Part shown: positions 33,860-41,598 of the stretch, one piece after another | Numbering within the stretch: the stretch's first letter is position 1 | Layout: each line of letters begins with the position of its first letter | NCBI RefSeq assembly: GCF_000373925.1 | Contig: NZ_KB892755.1 | Location: 1 to 64,000, forward strand | From: Actinopolymorpha alba DSM 45243 | GTDB taxonomy: Bacteria > Actinomycetota > Actinomycetes > Propionibacteriales > Actinopolymorphaceae | Direction of reading: 5' to 3' | DNA length: 64,000 nucleotides | Program-made: the position numbers and the translations under genes | The notes under the pieces: generated by a model | Told to the model about the DNA's origin: nothing | Seen by the model: only the letters and a program-made list of their open reading frames with translations | Database searches by the model: none

Positions 33860-33905
33860 GGAAACGTTTCCGACCTGGCCCGACCGATGTCTCGGAAACG
33901 TTTCC
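33860..33905. promoter_or_regulatory. two LacI-family operators GGAAACGTTTCC
   Basis: Identical perfect 12-bp palindromes occur at 33860-33871 and 33894-33905, centres 34 bp apart (about three helical turns), directly upstream of the lacI-type gene. The central CG and AAACGTTT core are typical of LacI/GalR-family sites. Same-face spacing would allow cooperative binding or a small loop. Confidence 0.85.
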
Positions 33906-34400
33906 GGGCGATGGCGGCAGAGTTAACTCGGCTGCGTGGCACCTTGTCAAGACCCACGGAGTGAACCCGTAGCCACCCACTCAGCCGGGGCCGGCCTGCC
34001 GCGAGGTTGAGATCGCGGGTGGGGAAGGCGTGCTCTACCGGCCCTTCGCAGATGCGAGCCGTCTGCCTGACTCCAGTGGTGAGGGCCCAGGCGGGCCCGC
34101 CGGCGCCTCCGCACGGTCGCGGCTGCGGAGGCTTCACCTCGCCGCGGTGTGACGCCACCTATTTCGATCTGCAGAAGAACGCCGTCCGGGTTGAGGACGA
34201 GGCGTACCGCGCGAGCGGCTTGCATCATCCCCGCCATAACGGCGGCCCCTTTCATGACCGGCAAGTTGGTGCCCGCCCATAGAGCGGGGCCAGTCGACGT
34301 CCGCGTGTTGGGACAAGAGCAGGACGATCTGAAGGGTTATTCGTACCCCGTCGCACCGGCAACTTGCGGCGTCGTGAAGGAAACGGGAGGTGCCGGGGGC

Positions 34401-34526
34401 GTCTCGCATTGTGTACACCTTCTGCAGTGCGAGGCGGGGCATTTCCCTACCAGACAAAGCAAATTTGCCTAGCGAGGTGGGGACTTGCCGCGTGAGGACT
34501 GCCAAAGGGTGTACACAATGTGAGAC
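34401..34526. repeat. 126-bp element with 24-bp terminal inverted repeats
   Basis: The left end GTCTCGCATTGTGTACACC (34401-34419) and its inverted copy ending GTGTACACAATGTGAGAC (34509-34526) match over 24 bases with about three mismatches. The inside has imperfect direct repeats (GCGAGGCGGGGC, then GCGAGGTGGGGA) and the palindrome GCAAATTTGC. It could be a miniature transposable element or a long RNA hairpin. No target duplication was identified. Confidence 0.5.
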
Positions 34527-34689
34527 AGAAGCCTGGCTTCTCACTATCCGATACAACCGGGTGTACGCCATTCGAGGCAGCCGCCACCTCATTCGGATTC
34601 TCCCCACGAAGCACGCCGAATTCGCTTGCTCGGTGGTCGCGTGGCGCACGAGGACTCGACCTGGTCTCACATCCGCTGTTCTTCAGTAA

Positions 34690-34737
34690 GATTGTGAAAA
34701 CTTTAGGGGGTCATAGCGCCCCAAAGTTTTCACGATC
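34690..34737. repeat. hairpin repeat D (19-20 bp arms, 9-nt loop)
   Basis: Left arm begins GATTGTGAAAACTTTAGGGG (34690-34709), right arm CCCCAAAGTTTTCACGATC (34719-34737), loop GTCATAGCG. There is one G-U pair and one bulged A. The GTG-AAACTTT core resembles hairpins B and C. Confidence 0.68.
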
Positions 34738-35016
34738 ACAGCTGGCCCGCCCACTACGACATCGCCGCGCCTTGCCGCGGCGAGGTGGCGCCCACAATGC
34801 GCCGGTCTTCTGGTCCGCACACGGGTCCTCGGCCTTGGCTGTCAGGGGTTGACAACCCATCGATGGGCGTGGCTACGCTTCGACCAGCGCGTTGGGGATC
34901 GCGCCGCGACTCGCCGGAAGGCTTGAAGCCATCCCTCTCCTTAACGAGTCGAGCGACGGACGCCGAAGCTCTTTGGTCTGCCCGTGCGAGTCCGGGCGAA
35001 AGAGCGAGGTGTTCTT

Positions 35017-36171
35017 GTGAAGACGCTCCCCGACAATCCGAATCTCGATCATCTTCGCCAGCAGGCCAAGGATCTGTTGGCTGGCCTGCGCGATTCCAAG
35101 CCCGAAGTCACGCTTTCGGAGGCGCAGGCGGCGCTGGCGGGGCAGTACGGCTTCCGTACCTGGACCGACCTGAAGGCCGAGGTCGATCGCCGGGCAGGGA
35201 AAGCCGACATCACCGACGACGCACTCGCAAAGGCGATCGCCGAGCGGTACAACCTCGGGAAAGTCACCGCTCCGATGCGATCATTGGCCCGCGCGGACGA
35301 GGGCGGTCGACGCTGGTCGCTCGAAACCGAGCGCGGTCGGTGGGAAGCCCGGACGATGGACAACTGGATCCCGATCGTCGACGCCGACACCGGCGTCCAG
35401 TTGCAGGAAGCGGCCGCGAAGGTCGGCGTCGGGCTCCCCCTCCCAGTCCGCAGTATCTCCGGCGCCGTCATCGAGACGATTGGTGAGCACAGCTGGCGGG
35501 TCGACGAGTCGGTGCAGGCTGGACCGCCGCTGTCGGCGCCGGTGGGAGCGACGGCCGCGTACGCCGCCGGCGAGGTGCTCGCGACGCTGCACGGTCTGGC
35601 GCTCCCTGTCGACCGGATCTGTCCGTACCACTCGAGGCGGTTGACTGAGGAGAGCTGGGCCGAGTTGGCCGCCAGGGCAAGGGCCGCGCAGGCCGACTGG
35701 GCTGAGAAGCTGGCGGCCGCGACGCCCAACCTGACCGACCTGGAACGCATCGGTGAAGGCGTCGAACCGCCGGCGCCCGTGCTGACGCACAACAACTTCA
35801 CGCCGGGCAACGTTCGCAAGGCTGCTGACAGCCGGCTGATCGTCGTGGGCTGGGAGAACGTCGGCGGCCAGCCGCCAAGCTGGGAACTCGCCAACACCCT
35901 GATGCAGTGGGTGATTGGCAATAGCGCGGGCGCCCGCGCGATGCTCGGCGGCTATCGTGCGGTCGCCGGAGGCCTGCCGAGGCTGGACCTCGCGATGTTC
36001 CGGGGTGGCACGATCAGCTTCGCGAACTACGTGTTCGGTCAGGTCGACTACGCGCTGAACGCCACCGAACGCGAGGACCGGCGGCACGCGAACCGCAGCG
36101 TGCGGCACCTGCTGGCCGGTCTGCCAACGCGCAGAGACCTCGAGCGGTTGGTCGAACTCGCCACGCACTGA
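35017..36171 (+). CDS. phosphotransferase-fold protein with altered catalytic residues
   Basis: The 384-aa protein has a helical N-terminal domain (residues about 5-62: NLDHLRQQAKDLLAGLR, then SEAQAALAGQYGFRTWTDLK) seen before ankyrin repeats or phosphotransferases in actinobacteria. An aminoglycoside-phosphotransferase-like domain follows. The Brenner motif expected as H-x-D...N reads THNNFTPGN (about 257-265), and the metal-binding aspartate expected in DWE reads VVGWENVG (about 276-283). Both key aspartates are therefore replaced, and the protein may be a pseudokinase. The start is GTG 35017 with GAGG seven bases upstream; the frame is open further 5'. Confidence 0.75.
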   Translation: MKTLPDNPNLDHLRQQAKDLLAGLRDSKPEVTLSEAQAALAGQYGFRTWTDLKAEVDRRAGKADITDDALAKAIAERYNLGKVTAPMRSLARADEGGRRWSLETERGRWEARTMDNWIPIVDADTGVQLQEAAAKVGVGLPLPVRSISGAVIETIGEHSWRVDESVQAGPPLSAPVGATAAYAAGEVLATLHGLALPVDRICPYHSRRLTEESWAELAARARAAQADWAEKLAAATPNLTDLERIGEGVEPPAPVLTHNNFTPGNVRKAADSRLIVVGWENVGGQPPSWELANTLMQWVIGNSAGARAMLGGYRAVAGGLPRLDLAMFRGGTISFANYVFGQVDYALNATEREDRRHANRSVRHLLAGLPTRRDLERLVELATH

Positions 36172-36320
36172 AGGTTGGCGGAAGGAAGGCCACCGGGAAG
36201 CGGTGCGTCTCCACCTAATTAATCACGGTGGGAGCCGAAGAACAAGACTTGAATTCGGGAGTGCGGACACCGAAAACTTGCCACCGGAATAACCAATAGC
36301 CACAGGTGAAAGGGGATTCG

Positions 36321-37187
36321 GTGAAGCTTCCGCAGGTGTTGTGGATCGGTGGTCCACCCGGGTCGGGTAAGACGACGGTTGCGCGACGGCTAGCCCGACG
36401 GTACGGACTGCGGTGGTACAACTCCGATGCGCACACCTGGGAGCATCGTGATCGAGCACTCGCGGCGGGAGTTGCGGCGGCGGTCCGCTGGGAGGCATGG
36501 CGGGCAATGGATGAGGCAACGCGGGCGGCCACACCGCTCGCCGAGCAGCTCACGATGGCCTTGCACGACGAGCGCGGGCCGATGACCGTCGACGATCTGC
36601 TGGCGCTGCCGAGCTCGCCACTGATCGTGGCAGAGGGTACGCAGATCACGCCGAAGCTCGCTGGTGACGGTTCAAATGCCCTTTGGTTGATACCTTCACG
36701 CGAGGTTCGGCGCGACAGGTTGGAGGCGCGCCACGGTCCCGGCGGGCCACCCCCGCTGTACCTGTTCCTGGGTCAACTGATCGAGGATGAGGTGAGACGC
36801 GCGGGCGCCCAAACGCTGGTGATCGAACGCGAGACCACAGTCGAGCAGACGATGGCGGCGGTCGAGGAGTATTTCGCGGACGCGCTTGCGAGCGGACCGA
36901 AGGCCGAGACGGCGCACGACCGCCGCGCACTTCTGCGCTATGCCAACCGCGCCATTGTCTCGCAGTACCGCGCATTCTTTGCCCGGCCGTGGAGCTCCGG
37001 CGACCTGAGTTCGGCGGTCGCGGCGTTCGAGTGCGAATGCGCGGATCCCGAATGCGATGCGAACGTCGAACTCCCCGTCACCGACTTTCCTACCCCGCCG
37101 GACGACCACACCTCGCCGCCCGTTGTCGCCGCGGGCCACAGCCACCCCGACTTCCGGAGCGGCCGAGCGGGTCACCCCGAGGTGTAG
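36321..37187 (+). CDS. P-loop kinase-like protein with Cys-rich C-terminus
   Basis: The 288-aa protein has an N-terminal Walker A motif GGPPGSGKTT (10-19) followed by RRLARRYGLRWYNSD, as in shikimate/adenylate-kinase-like P-loop proteins of the AAA_33 kind, and a LIVAEGTQITPKL strand. The C-terminal part carries a possible metal site FECECADPECDANVEL. Target of phosphorylation unknown. GTG 36321 follows AAAGGGG; GTG 36306 is an alternative. It converges on the SRPBCC gene with a 16-bp overlap at the 3' ends. Confidence 0.75.
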   Translation: MKLPQVLWIGGPPGSGKTTVARRLARRYGLRWYNSDAHTWEHRDRALAAGVAAAVRWEAWRAMDEATRAATPLAEQLTMALHDERGPMTVDDLLALPSSPLIVAEGTQITPKLAGDGSNALWLIPSREVRRDRLEARHGPGGPPPLYLFLGQLIEDEVRRAGAQTLVIERETTVEQTMAAVEEYFADALASGPKAETAHDRRALLRYANRAIVSQYRAFFARPWSSGDLSSAVAAFECECADPECDANVELPVTDFPTPPDDHTSPPVVAAGHSHPDFRSGRAGHPEV

Positions 37188-37801
37188 AACTCGGTTGTCC
37201 CCGCGACCTGCTTGGCGACGGCATCCGCTGGCTCGCCGGCCGCGATCGATACCTCGCCCCAGGCCTGGGAGCTGCGGGTCGCCGCCCGCTTGGCGTCCGC
37301 GCTGGATTCCCACGTCTCGACGTCGAACTCCAGTCCGCCCAGATGCCAGCCGAGTGCGACCAGTGCGAGGTCCCAGCCGACGCCGCCAGCGCCCGGGCCG
37401 TACTGCTCCCACATGTCGTCTGGGATTACCGCGGCGTGCTCGAGCACGAGCTCGGTCGACCCGTCGATGGCGGTAAGGCGTACCTCGACCTCGCTCACAT
37501 CTTTGTCGGTGACGTTCTCGCCGTAGATCCACGTGGCCTTGAGCAGGTGCGGTGGCTCGCAGACGAGGATCTCGCCGCGGGCGTTGTCCTTGAGTTGGTA
37601 CGTCCCACCGAGCCGCAGGTCGCCTTCGACGGGCAGCAGCCACCGGCTGATCCGGTCGGTGGTCGTGAGCGCGTCCCAAACGTCGCTGATTTTGGCGTCG
37701 TACGTGCGGCTGAGCACGATCGTGCGCCCTTCCCCGGCCGGGATGCGCTTCGTGTCGACCGTCCGCGCAACCGCATTGATCTGGTCGAGGATGTCACTCA
37801 T
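37172..37801 (-). CDS. SRPBCC (AHSA1-like) family protein
   Basis: The 209-aa START-fold protein shows RTYDAKISDVWDALTTTDRI, SRWLLPVEGDLRLGGTYQL and the helix WDLALVALGWHLGGLEFD, typical of AHSA1/activator-of-Hsp90-like proteins that bind hydrophobic small molecules. The extra C-terminal region (about 160-209: WGEVSIAAGEPADAVAKQ) is common in actinobacterial members. Physiological role unknown. It ends inside the converging P-loop gene. Confidence 0.85.
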   Translation of the reverse strand: MSDILDQINAVARTVDTKRIPAGEGRTIVLSRTYDAKISDVWDALTTTDRISRWLLPVEGDLRLGGTYQLKDNARGEILVCEPPHLLKATWIYGENVTDKDVSEVEVRLTAIDGSTELVLEHAAVIPDDMWEQYGPGAGGVGWDLALVALGWHLGGLEFDVETWESSADAKRAATRSSQAWGEVSIAAGEPADAVAKQVAGTTEFYTSG

Positions 37802-37845
37802 GCTCGTTGCCTTCCCTCTCTAGCGGAAACCTTCCCGCGCAAACA

Positions 37846-37881
37846 GTAACAGCTCTCGCTTATATAAGCGAGGGCTGTTAC
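37846..37881. terminator. 36-bp inverted repeat downstream of the DUF4180 gene
   Basis: GTAACAGC...CTCGCTTATATAAGCGAG...GCTGTTAC forms an 18-bp-per-arm palindrome with one G-U pair (37846-37881). It lies 31 bp after the DUF4180 stop and 45 bp before the SRPBCC start on the minus strand. It can act as terminator of the former; because it is a near-perfect palindrome in front of the latter it could equally be an operator. Confidence 0.55.
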
Positions 37882-37911
37882 GGAGAGAGGTCGACGAACG
37901 GAGTCGACCGG

Positions 37912-38220
37912 TTAGCGGGCGGTCAGGCGCTCGTTGAGTTCGTCGAGGCTGGTCAGGAACCACACCTGTCGGCCGCGGTTCGACTCGCGTACGAAGCTCG
38001 CGAACGCCTCGCTCTGCTCGACGTACCGCGACACGTCACCGAGGACAACGAGCCGCGGCAGGTGGTTGACGAGCTTCTGCAGAACCGCGCCAGCGGTGCC
38101 GGTCCTGAGCTGGAAGAAGTCTTCCGAGAACCGCTCGACCGGAATCACGATCAGCTCGGCGTGATGCTGGGCGACCTCGCCGATGAGATCGAGGGCGTCG
38201 CCTCGCCGCCGCGCCCGCAA
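37912..38220 (-). CDS. DUF4180-family protein, short at the N-terminus
   Basis: The 102-aa protein matches the DUF4180 domain: DALDLIGEVAQHHAELIVIP, VERFSEDFFQLRTGTAGAVL, LPRLVVLGDVS and SFVRESNRGRQVWF. Family members are usually somewhat longer, with a beta-strand segment before DALDLIG; here the frame starts with a TTG (38220) and an Arg-rich stretch, so 15-25 residues seem missing or replaced. It may be functional from an unusual start or 5'-truncated. Function of the family is unknown. Confidence 0.65.
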   Translation of the reverse strand: MRARRRGDALDLIGEVAQHHAELIVIPVERFSEDFFQLRTGTAGAVLQKLVNHLPRLVVLGDVSRYVEQSEAFASFVRESNRGRQVWFLTSLDELNERLTAR

Positions 38221-38314
38221 ACCAGTTTCGCTTAACCGATGAGAACCGACGCGGAAACTCGGCCGTGATCTCGCGGTAGTTGGGTCGCCTCACCAGAACT
38301 ACCAAGGAGTTCGC

Positions 38315-40879
38315 ATGGCGCAGCGCGGTTCCAAACGGGGAAGAAGGCGGCTCGTCGTCGGCCTCGCCGGATCGATGGCCCTGGCGGGCAGTCTCCTGCC
38401 CGCGTCCTCGGTGTCGGCGGTGACGCCGGAAACCTCCGGCAACGGCGCGACGTGGTGGATCCATGACGCCGCTCCACCTGGTCTCGACACGGGCAGTATC
38501 CGTTCGGTCAGCCAGTCTCCGGTCGACGGATTCGGCAACATCCTCGTACGTGTCTCCTCCGAGCCCGTGCCCCGCCTCAACGGTCAGATGATGCGGGGCT
38601 TCGGGCTCACGTACGACGGCACGGACACGTTCGAGACCACCAGGTCGGTCGACCTTGGTGGAGTGCTCATCACCCGCGAGGTCACGCTCGACGAGGGCGG
38701 CGACTGGTCGCGGTTCTTCGACACGTTCACCAACACCACCAACAAACCCGTCACGGTCGAGGTCTCCTTCGGCGGCGCCCTCGGTTATGGATCCGGAAAC
38801 GATCAGGGTGCGGTCCGTACCACGTCCAGCGGCGACCAGGCCATCACGCCCGACGACGCGTGGACGTTGGTCGCGACACCCGACGCGAACGACCGTCCGG
38901 TTGGCGTCGTGCTGGGCAGCCCCGCGCCGTACGCAGGTGCCCTGACGAAGGTCGGCAACCAGGAGCGGGACCCGTTCGAGACGCCACGGGCCACGACGGG
39001 TCACGAGTCGAACTTCTACGGGTACGTCAGCAAGCTCACCTTGCGGCCGCAGGAGACCGAGTCGCTCGCAAGGTTCGTCCTGGTGGGAACGACCGGCGCC
39101 GATGCCCAGCCGGCCACGGCCGAGCAGCTCGGGAGCCTCGCCGCGGCCCCCGACCTCCGTGGCCTGTCGAAGGCCGAGATCTGTTCGCTGGAGAACTGGG
39201 ATCTCTCTCGACTGCCGAAGTTCGACGCCAGGACGTGCCCGCAGTTCAGCAAGCTCAAGGTCCCGGCGGCACCGAAGGCGGCCGAGGCGTACACCACCTC
39301 GCCGTACGACGTGACCGGCAAGTCGATCGCGAAGCTCCAGGCGGACCTGACGGCCGGCGTCACCACGTCGGAGCAGATCACCCGGGCATACCTCGACCGG
39401 ATCGCGGTCTATGACCGTGGGCAGTTCGGGTTCCACGCGTACCTCAACGTCGCCGGGAACGCGATCAAGGAGGCGCGGGCGGCCGACCAGGCCCGCAGGA
39501 AGGGCGCGACGGGCGAACTGCTCGGCATCCCGATCGCGGTGAAAGATCTGTACGACACCAAGGACATGCCGACGACGGGCGGCTCCCGTGCCCTTGCCGG
39601 CTGGCAGCCGGGCACCGATGCCTACCAGGTGGCGAAGCTGCGCGCGGCCGGTGCGGTGATCATCGGCAAGACCAGCCTGTCGGAGTTCGCCCGGTCGGGC
39701 AGCTACAGCGACAGCGGCTGGGGCCAGGTGTGGAACGCGCTCTACCCCTCCAAGACGTCGTTCGGGTCCAGCGGCGGGTCGGCGGTGTCGGTCGCCGCGG
39801 GCATGGCCGCCGGTGCCATGGGTAGCCAGACCGGGGTCTCGCTGTACGCGCCGAGCACGGGTGCCAGCCTGACGACGTTCCGGGGTACGGACGGCATGGC
39901 GAGCGGGCGCGGCGTCATGCCGCTCACCTGGGGGCAGGATTACGCCGGCCCGATCGCGCGTACCGTCACCGATCTCGCGTACCTGCTCAACGCCACCACT
40001 GGCACGGACCCGCTCGACGAGCAGACCTTGGAGGCCGATGCCCGCCGCCCGGACGACTGGACGGACTCCCTCGACGCGGACGCGCTGAAGGGGAAGCGGA
40101 TTGGCTACCTGCCGGGTTCGTTCGTGTCGAGTTACGCCGACGACGGTACGGGTGAGGCGGTGATGAGCCGCTTCGCCGACCTGGCGGCCGCGGGCGCGAC
40201 GATGGTCTCGATGGCGACGCCGCCGAGCGGTGGGCCGAGCCCGTCCGGTAGCCGCCTCGAGGAGGGGTGGGCGCGCTACATCGAGCCGCACGACACGTTC
40301 CCGTACGTGGACGGCGATGCGGTCCAGGCGTCCCCCGACGTACTCCCGTACAGCCGGCAGGAGTTGCGGGACACCCCGCGGATGACGCCGGAGCAGGTGG
40401 CTGCGTGGCTCGCCTACCGGCAGCAGTACAAGCAGCGGATCGCCGCCTGGATGGATGAGTACGACGTGGACGCCGTGGTCTACCCCGGCTTCATCAGCGA
40501 CATGTACAACAACGACAGCGCCAGCAACCAGCACAGCTCCGACCGGGGGACCGGCGTCCTGACGTCGAACGTCGGCCTCCCGACCGTGGTCGTCCCGGTG
40601 GGGACCAACCCGCACGGCTACTCGATCTCCATGCAGCTGGTCGGGCGGGCGTGGGACGACGCGGCGGTGCTCGGACTGGGGTACGCCCTCGAGCAGCAGG
40701 CGCAGGGTCAGCAGCACTCGGCGTACGTGCCGGCGCTGCCGTACCGCCCGAACGGACGTCCGCACGAGGTCGCCGGCGCGGTCGCAACCGTCGCCCCTGA
40801 CCGGACTGCGGCTGGCAACAGTGCGCGGAGTCCGCTGCGCAGCGGCAGCCGGATTCCCGAGGAGCAGTACGACCGGTAG
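38315..40879 (+). CDS. secreted amidase-signature-family enzyme with N-terminal extra domain
   Basis: The 854-aa protein has an Arg-rich signal peptide (KRGRRRLVVGLAGSMALAG, with a twin-arginine look). A beta-rich region of about 270 residues with no recognised domain follows, and then an amidase-signature domain from about residue 330. The catalytic triad is visible as Lys410 (AVKDLYD), Ser485 (FGSSGGSAVS) and nucleophile Ser509 (TGVSLYAPS). The spacings of 75 and 24 match fatty-acid amide hydrolase. It hydrolyses amide bonds of unknown substrate outside the cell. The tail after about 815 is Ser/Arg-rich. A palindrome and hairpin C follow the gene. Confidence 0.87.
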   Translation: MAQRGSKRGRRRLVVGLAGSMALAGSLLPASSVSAVTPETSGNGATWWIHDAAPPGLDTGSIRSVSQSPVDGFGNILVRVSSEPVPRLNGQMMRGFGLTYDGTDTFETTRSVDLGGVLITREVTLDEGGDWSRFFDTFTNTTNKPVTVEVSFGGALGYGSGNDQGAVRTTSSGDQAITPDDAWTLVATPDANDRPVGVVLGSPAPYAGALTKVGNQERDPFETPRATTGHESNFYGYVSKLTLRPQETESLARFVLVGTTGADAQPATAEQLGSLAAAPDLRGLSKAEICSLENWDLSRLPKFDARTCPQFSKLKVPAAPKAAEAYTTSPYDVTGKSIAKLQADLTAGVTTSEQITRAYLDRIAVYDRGQFGFHAYLNVAGNAIKEARAADQARRKGATGELLGIPIAVKDLYDTKDMPTTGGSRALAGWQPGTDAYQVAKLRAAGAVIIGKTSLSEFARSGSYSDSGWGQVWNALYPSKTSFGSSGGSAVSVAAGMAAGAMGSQTGVSLYAPSTGASLTTFRGTDGMASGRGVMPLTWGQDYAGPIARTVTDLAYLLNATTGTDPLDEQTLEADARRPDDWTDSLDADALKGKRIGYLPGSFVSSYADDGTGEAVMSRFADLAAAGATMVSMATPPSGGPSPSGSRLEEGWARYIEPHDTFPYVDGDAVQASPDVLPYSRQELRDTPRMTPEQVAAWLAYRQQYKQRIAAWMDEYDVDAVVYPGFISDMYNNDSASNQHSSDRGTGVLTSNVGLPTVVVPVGTNPHGYSISMQLVGRAWDDAAVLGLGYALEQQAQGQQHSAYVPALPYRPNGRPHEVAGAVATVAPDRTAAGNSARSPLRSGSRIPEEQYDR

Positions 40880-40891
40880 TAGCCGGAGTGA

Positions 40892-40907
40892 GAGGTCGCG
40901 CGACCTC
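40892..40907. repeat. 16-bp palindrome GAGGTCGCGCGACCTC (copy 2)
   Basis: This is the same perfect palindrome as at 15751-15766, again 3' of a gene (12 bp after the amidase stop) and here immediately followed by hairpin repeat C. Identity of a 16-mer at two gene ends argues for a dispersed repeat or a reused terminator stem. Confidence 0.6.
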
Positions 40908-40913
40908 GTAGGT

Positions 40914-40966
40914 GGGGCCGTGGAGACTTTCCCGGGCGCTGGCTCGGGAAAGTTCTCCACGGCCCC
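40914..40966. repeat. hairpin repeat C (21-22 bp arms, 10-nt loop)
   Basis: Left arm 40914-40934 (contains GTGGAGACTTTCCCG) and right arm 40945-40966 (contains CGGGAAAGTTCTCCAC) pair fully except for one bulged base; the loop is GGCGCTGGCT. It shares GTGGAGACTTT with hairpin B. It lies downstream of the amidase and may also stop transcription. Confidence 0.7.
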
Positions 40967-41067
40967 TAGCCATGTCTCGGCGCAAACGCTCGAATTCTTG
41001 ATGCCACTCAACCTTCTCCACAGCGGCGGTACTCCTTGCAAGTGACAGGCTCAACGAAGGGGTAGCG

Positions 41068-41598
41068 ATGAAGGCGAACGACGAAGAGGCGTTCCGCGAC
41101 TTCGTGAACGCACGCTGGCACAGCCTGTTGCGGACGGCGTACCTGCTGGTGGGTGATTACGGGTACGCGGAGGATCTGGTCCAGGTCGCCTTGGTACGTA
41201 CGCACCGCCGCTGGCTGAAGATCGAGCGGATCGATGCGCCGGACGCCTACCTACGAAAGGTCCTGGTCAATCTGGCCAGCTCACACTGGCGCCGCCGGTT
41301 GCGGTTTCGTGAGTCGCTGGTGGCAGAGCCACCGGATGGCACCGAGGACGATGCGGCTGCGGTGAGCGATCAGCGGGATGAGGTGTGGGCCGCGCTGCGT
41401 TCGCTGCCGCCGAGGATGCGCGCGGTTCTGGTTCTGCGGTATTTCGAGGATCTCTCCGAGGTCGAGACCGCCGCGATCCTGGGGTGTTCGACGGGAACGG
41501 TCAAGAGCCAGGCCTCGCGTGGCCTCGATCGGCTGCGCGGGGTGTTGCTGGGAGCACAGGTTGATGCGGGCAGCGTGAAAGGGGAGATGTCGGCATGA
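41068..41598 (+). CDS. RNA polymerase sigma factor, SigE family (ECF)
   Basis: The 176-aa ECF sigma factor has region 2 (FVNARWHSLLRTAYLLVGD, YAEDLVQVALVRTHRRW) and region 4 (LPPRMRAVLVLRYFEDLSEV, GCSTGTVKSQASRGLDRLR). The SHWRRR segment between them and the short length fit the SigE-family group common in actinobacteria. The downstream gene overlaps its stop by four bases and encodes a membrane protein, presumably the regulator or effector of the sigma factor. ATG 41068 is taken as start; no strong Shine-Dalgarno is visible. Confidence 0.9.
   Translation: MKANDEEAFRDFVNARWHSLLRTAYLLVGDYGYAEDLVQVALVRTHRRWLKIERIDAPDAYLRKVLVNLASSHWRRRLRFRESLVAEPPDGTEDDAAAVSDQRDEVWAALRSLPPRMRAVLVLRYFEDLSEVETAAILGCSTGTVKSQASRGLDRLRGVLLGAQVDAGSVKGEMSA

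Larger units (their letters stand above)
33906..35016. other. 1.1-kb intergenic region with repeats, no convincing gene
   Basis: No reading frame here has protein-like sequence in both composition and start signals. The part from about 34.15 to 34.7 kb is visibly lower in G/C than the rest of the window, suggesting foreign or decayed DNA. It contains a 126-bp element bounded by inverted repeats (34401-34526) and hairpin repeat D (34690-34737). The last part (34.74-35.0 kb) should hold the promoter of the phosphotransferase-like gene, but no clear boxes were identified. Confidence 0.5.

Noticed and set aside
34134-34670. 178-codon minus-strand frame in the 34-kb intergenic region
   Set aside because: It runs through the inverted-repeat element, has no ribosome binding site and its composition is not protein-like; no family recognised.
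38036-41041. Very long minus-strand frame (about 1000 codons) opposite the amidase and sigma-factor leader
   Set aside because: It is the antisense shadow of the amidase gene: sequence is Arg/His/Val-rich with no domain pattern, while the plus strand has an exact amidase triad and signal peptide.
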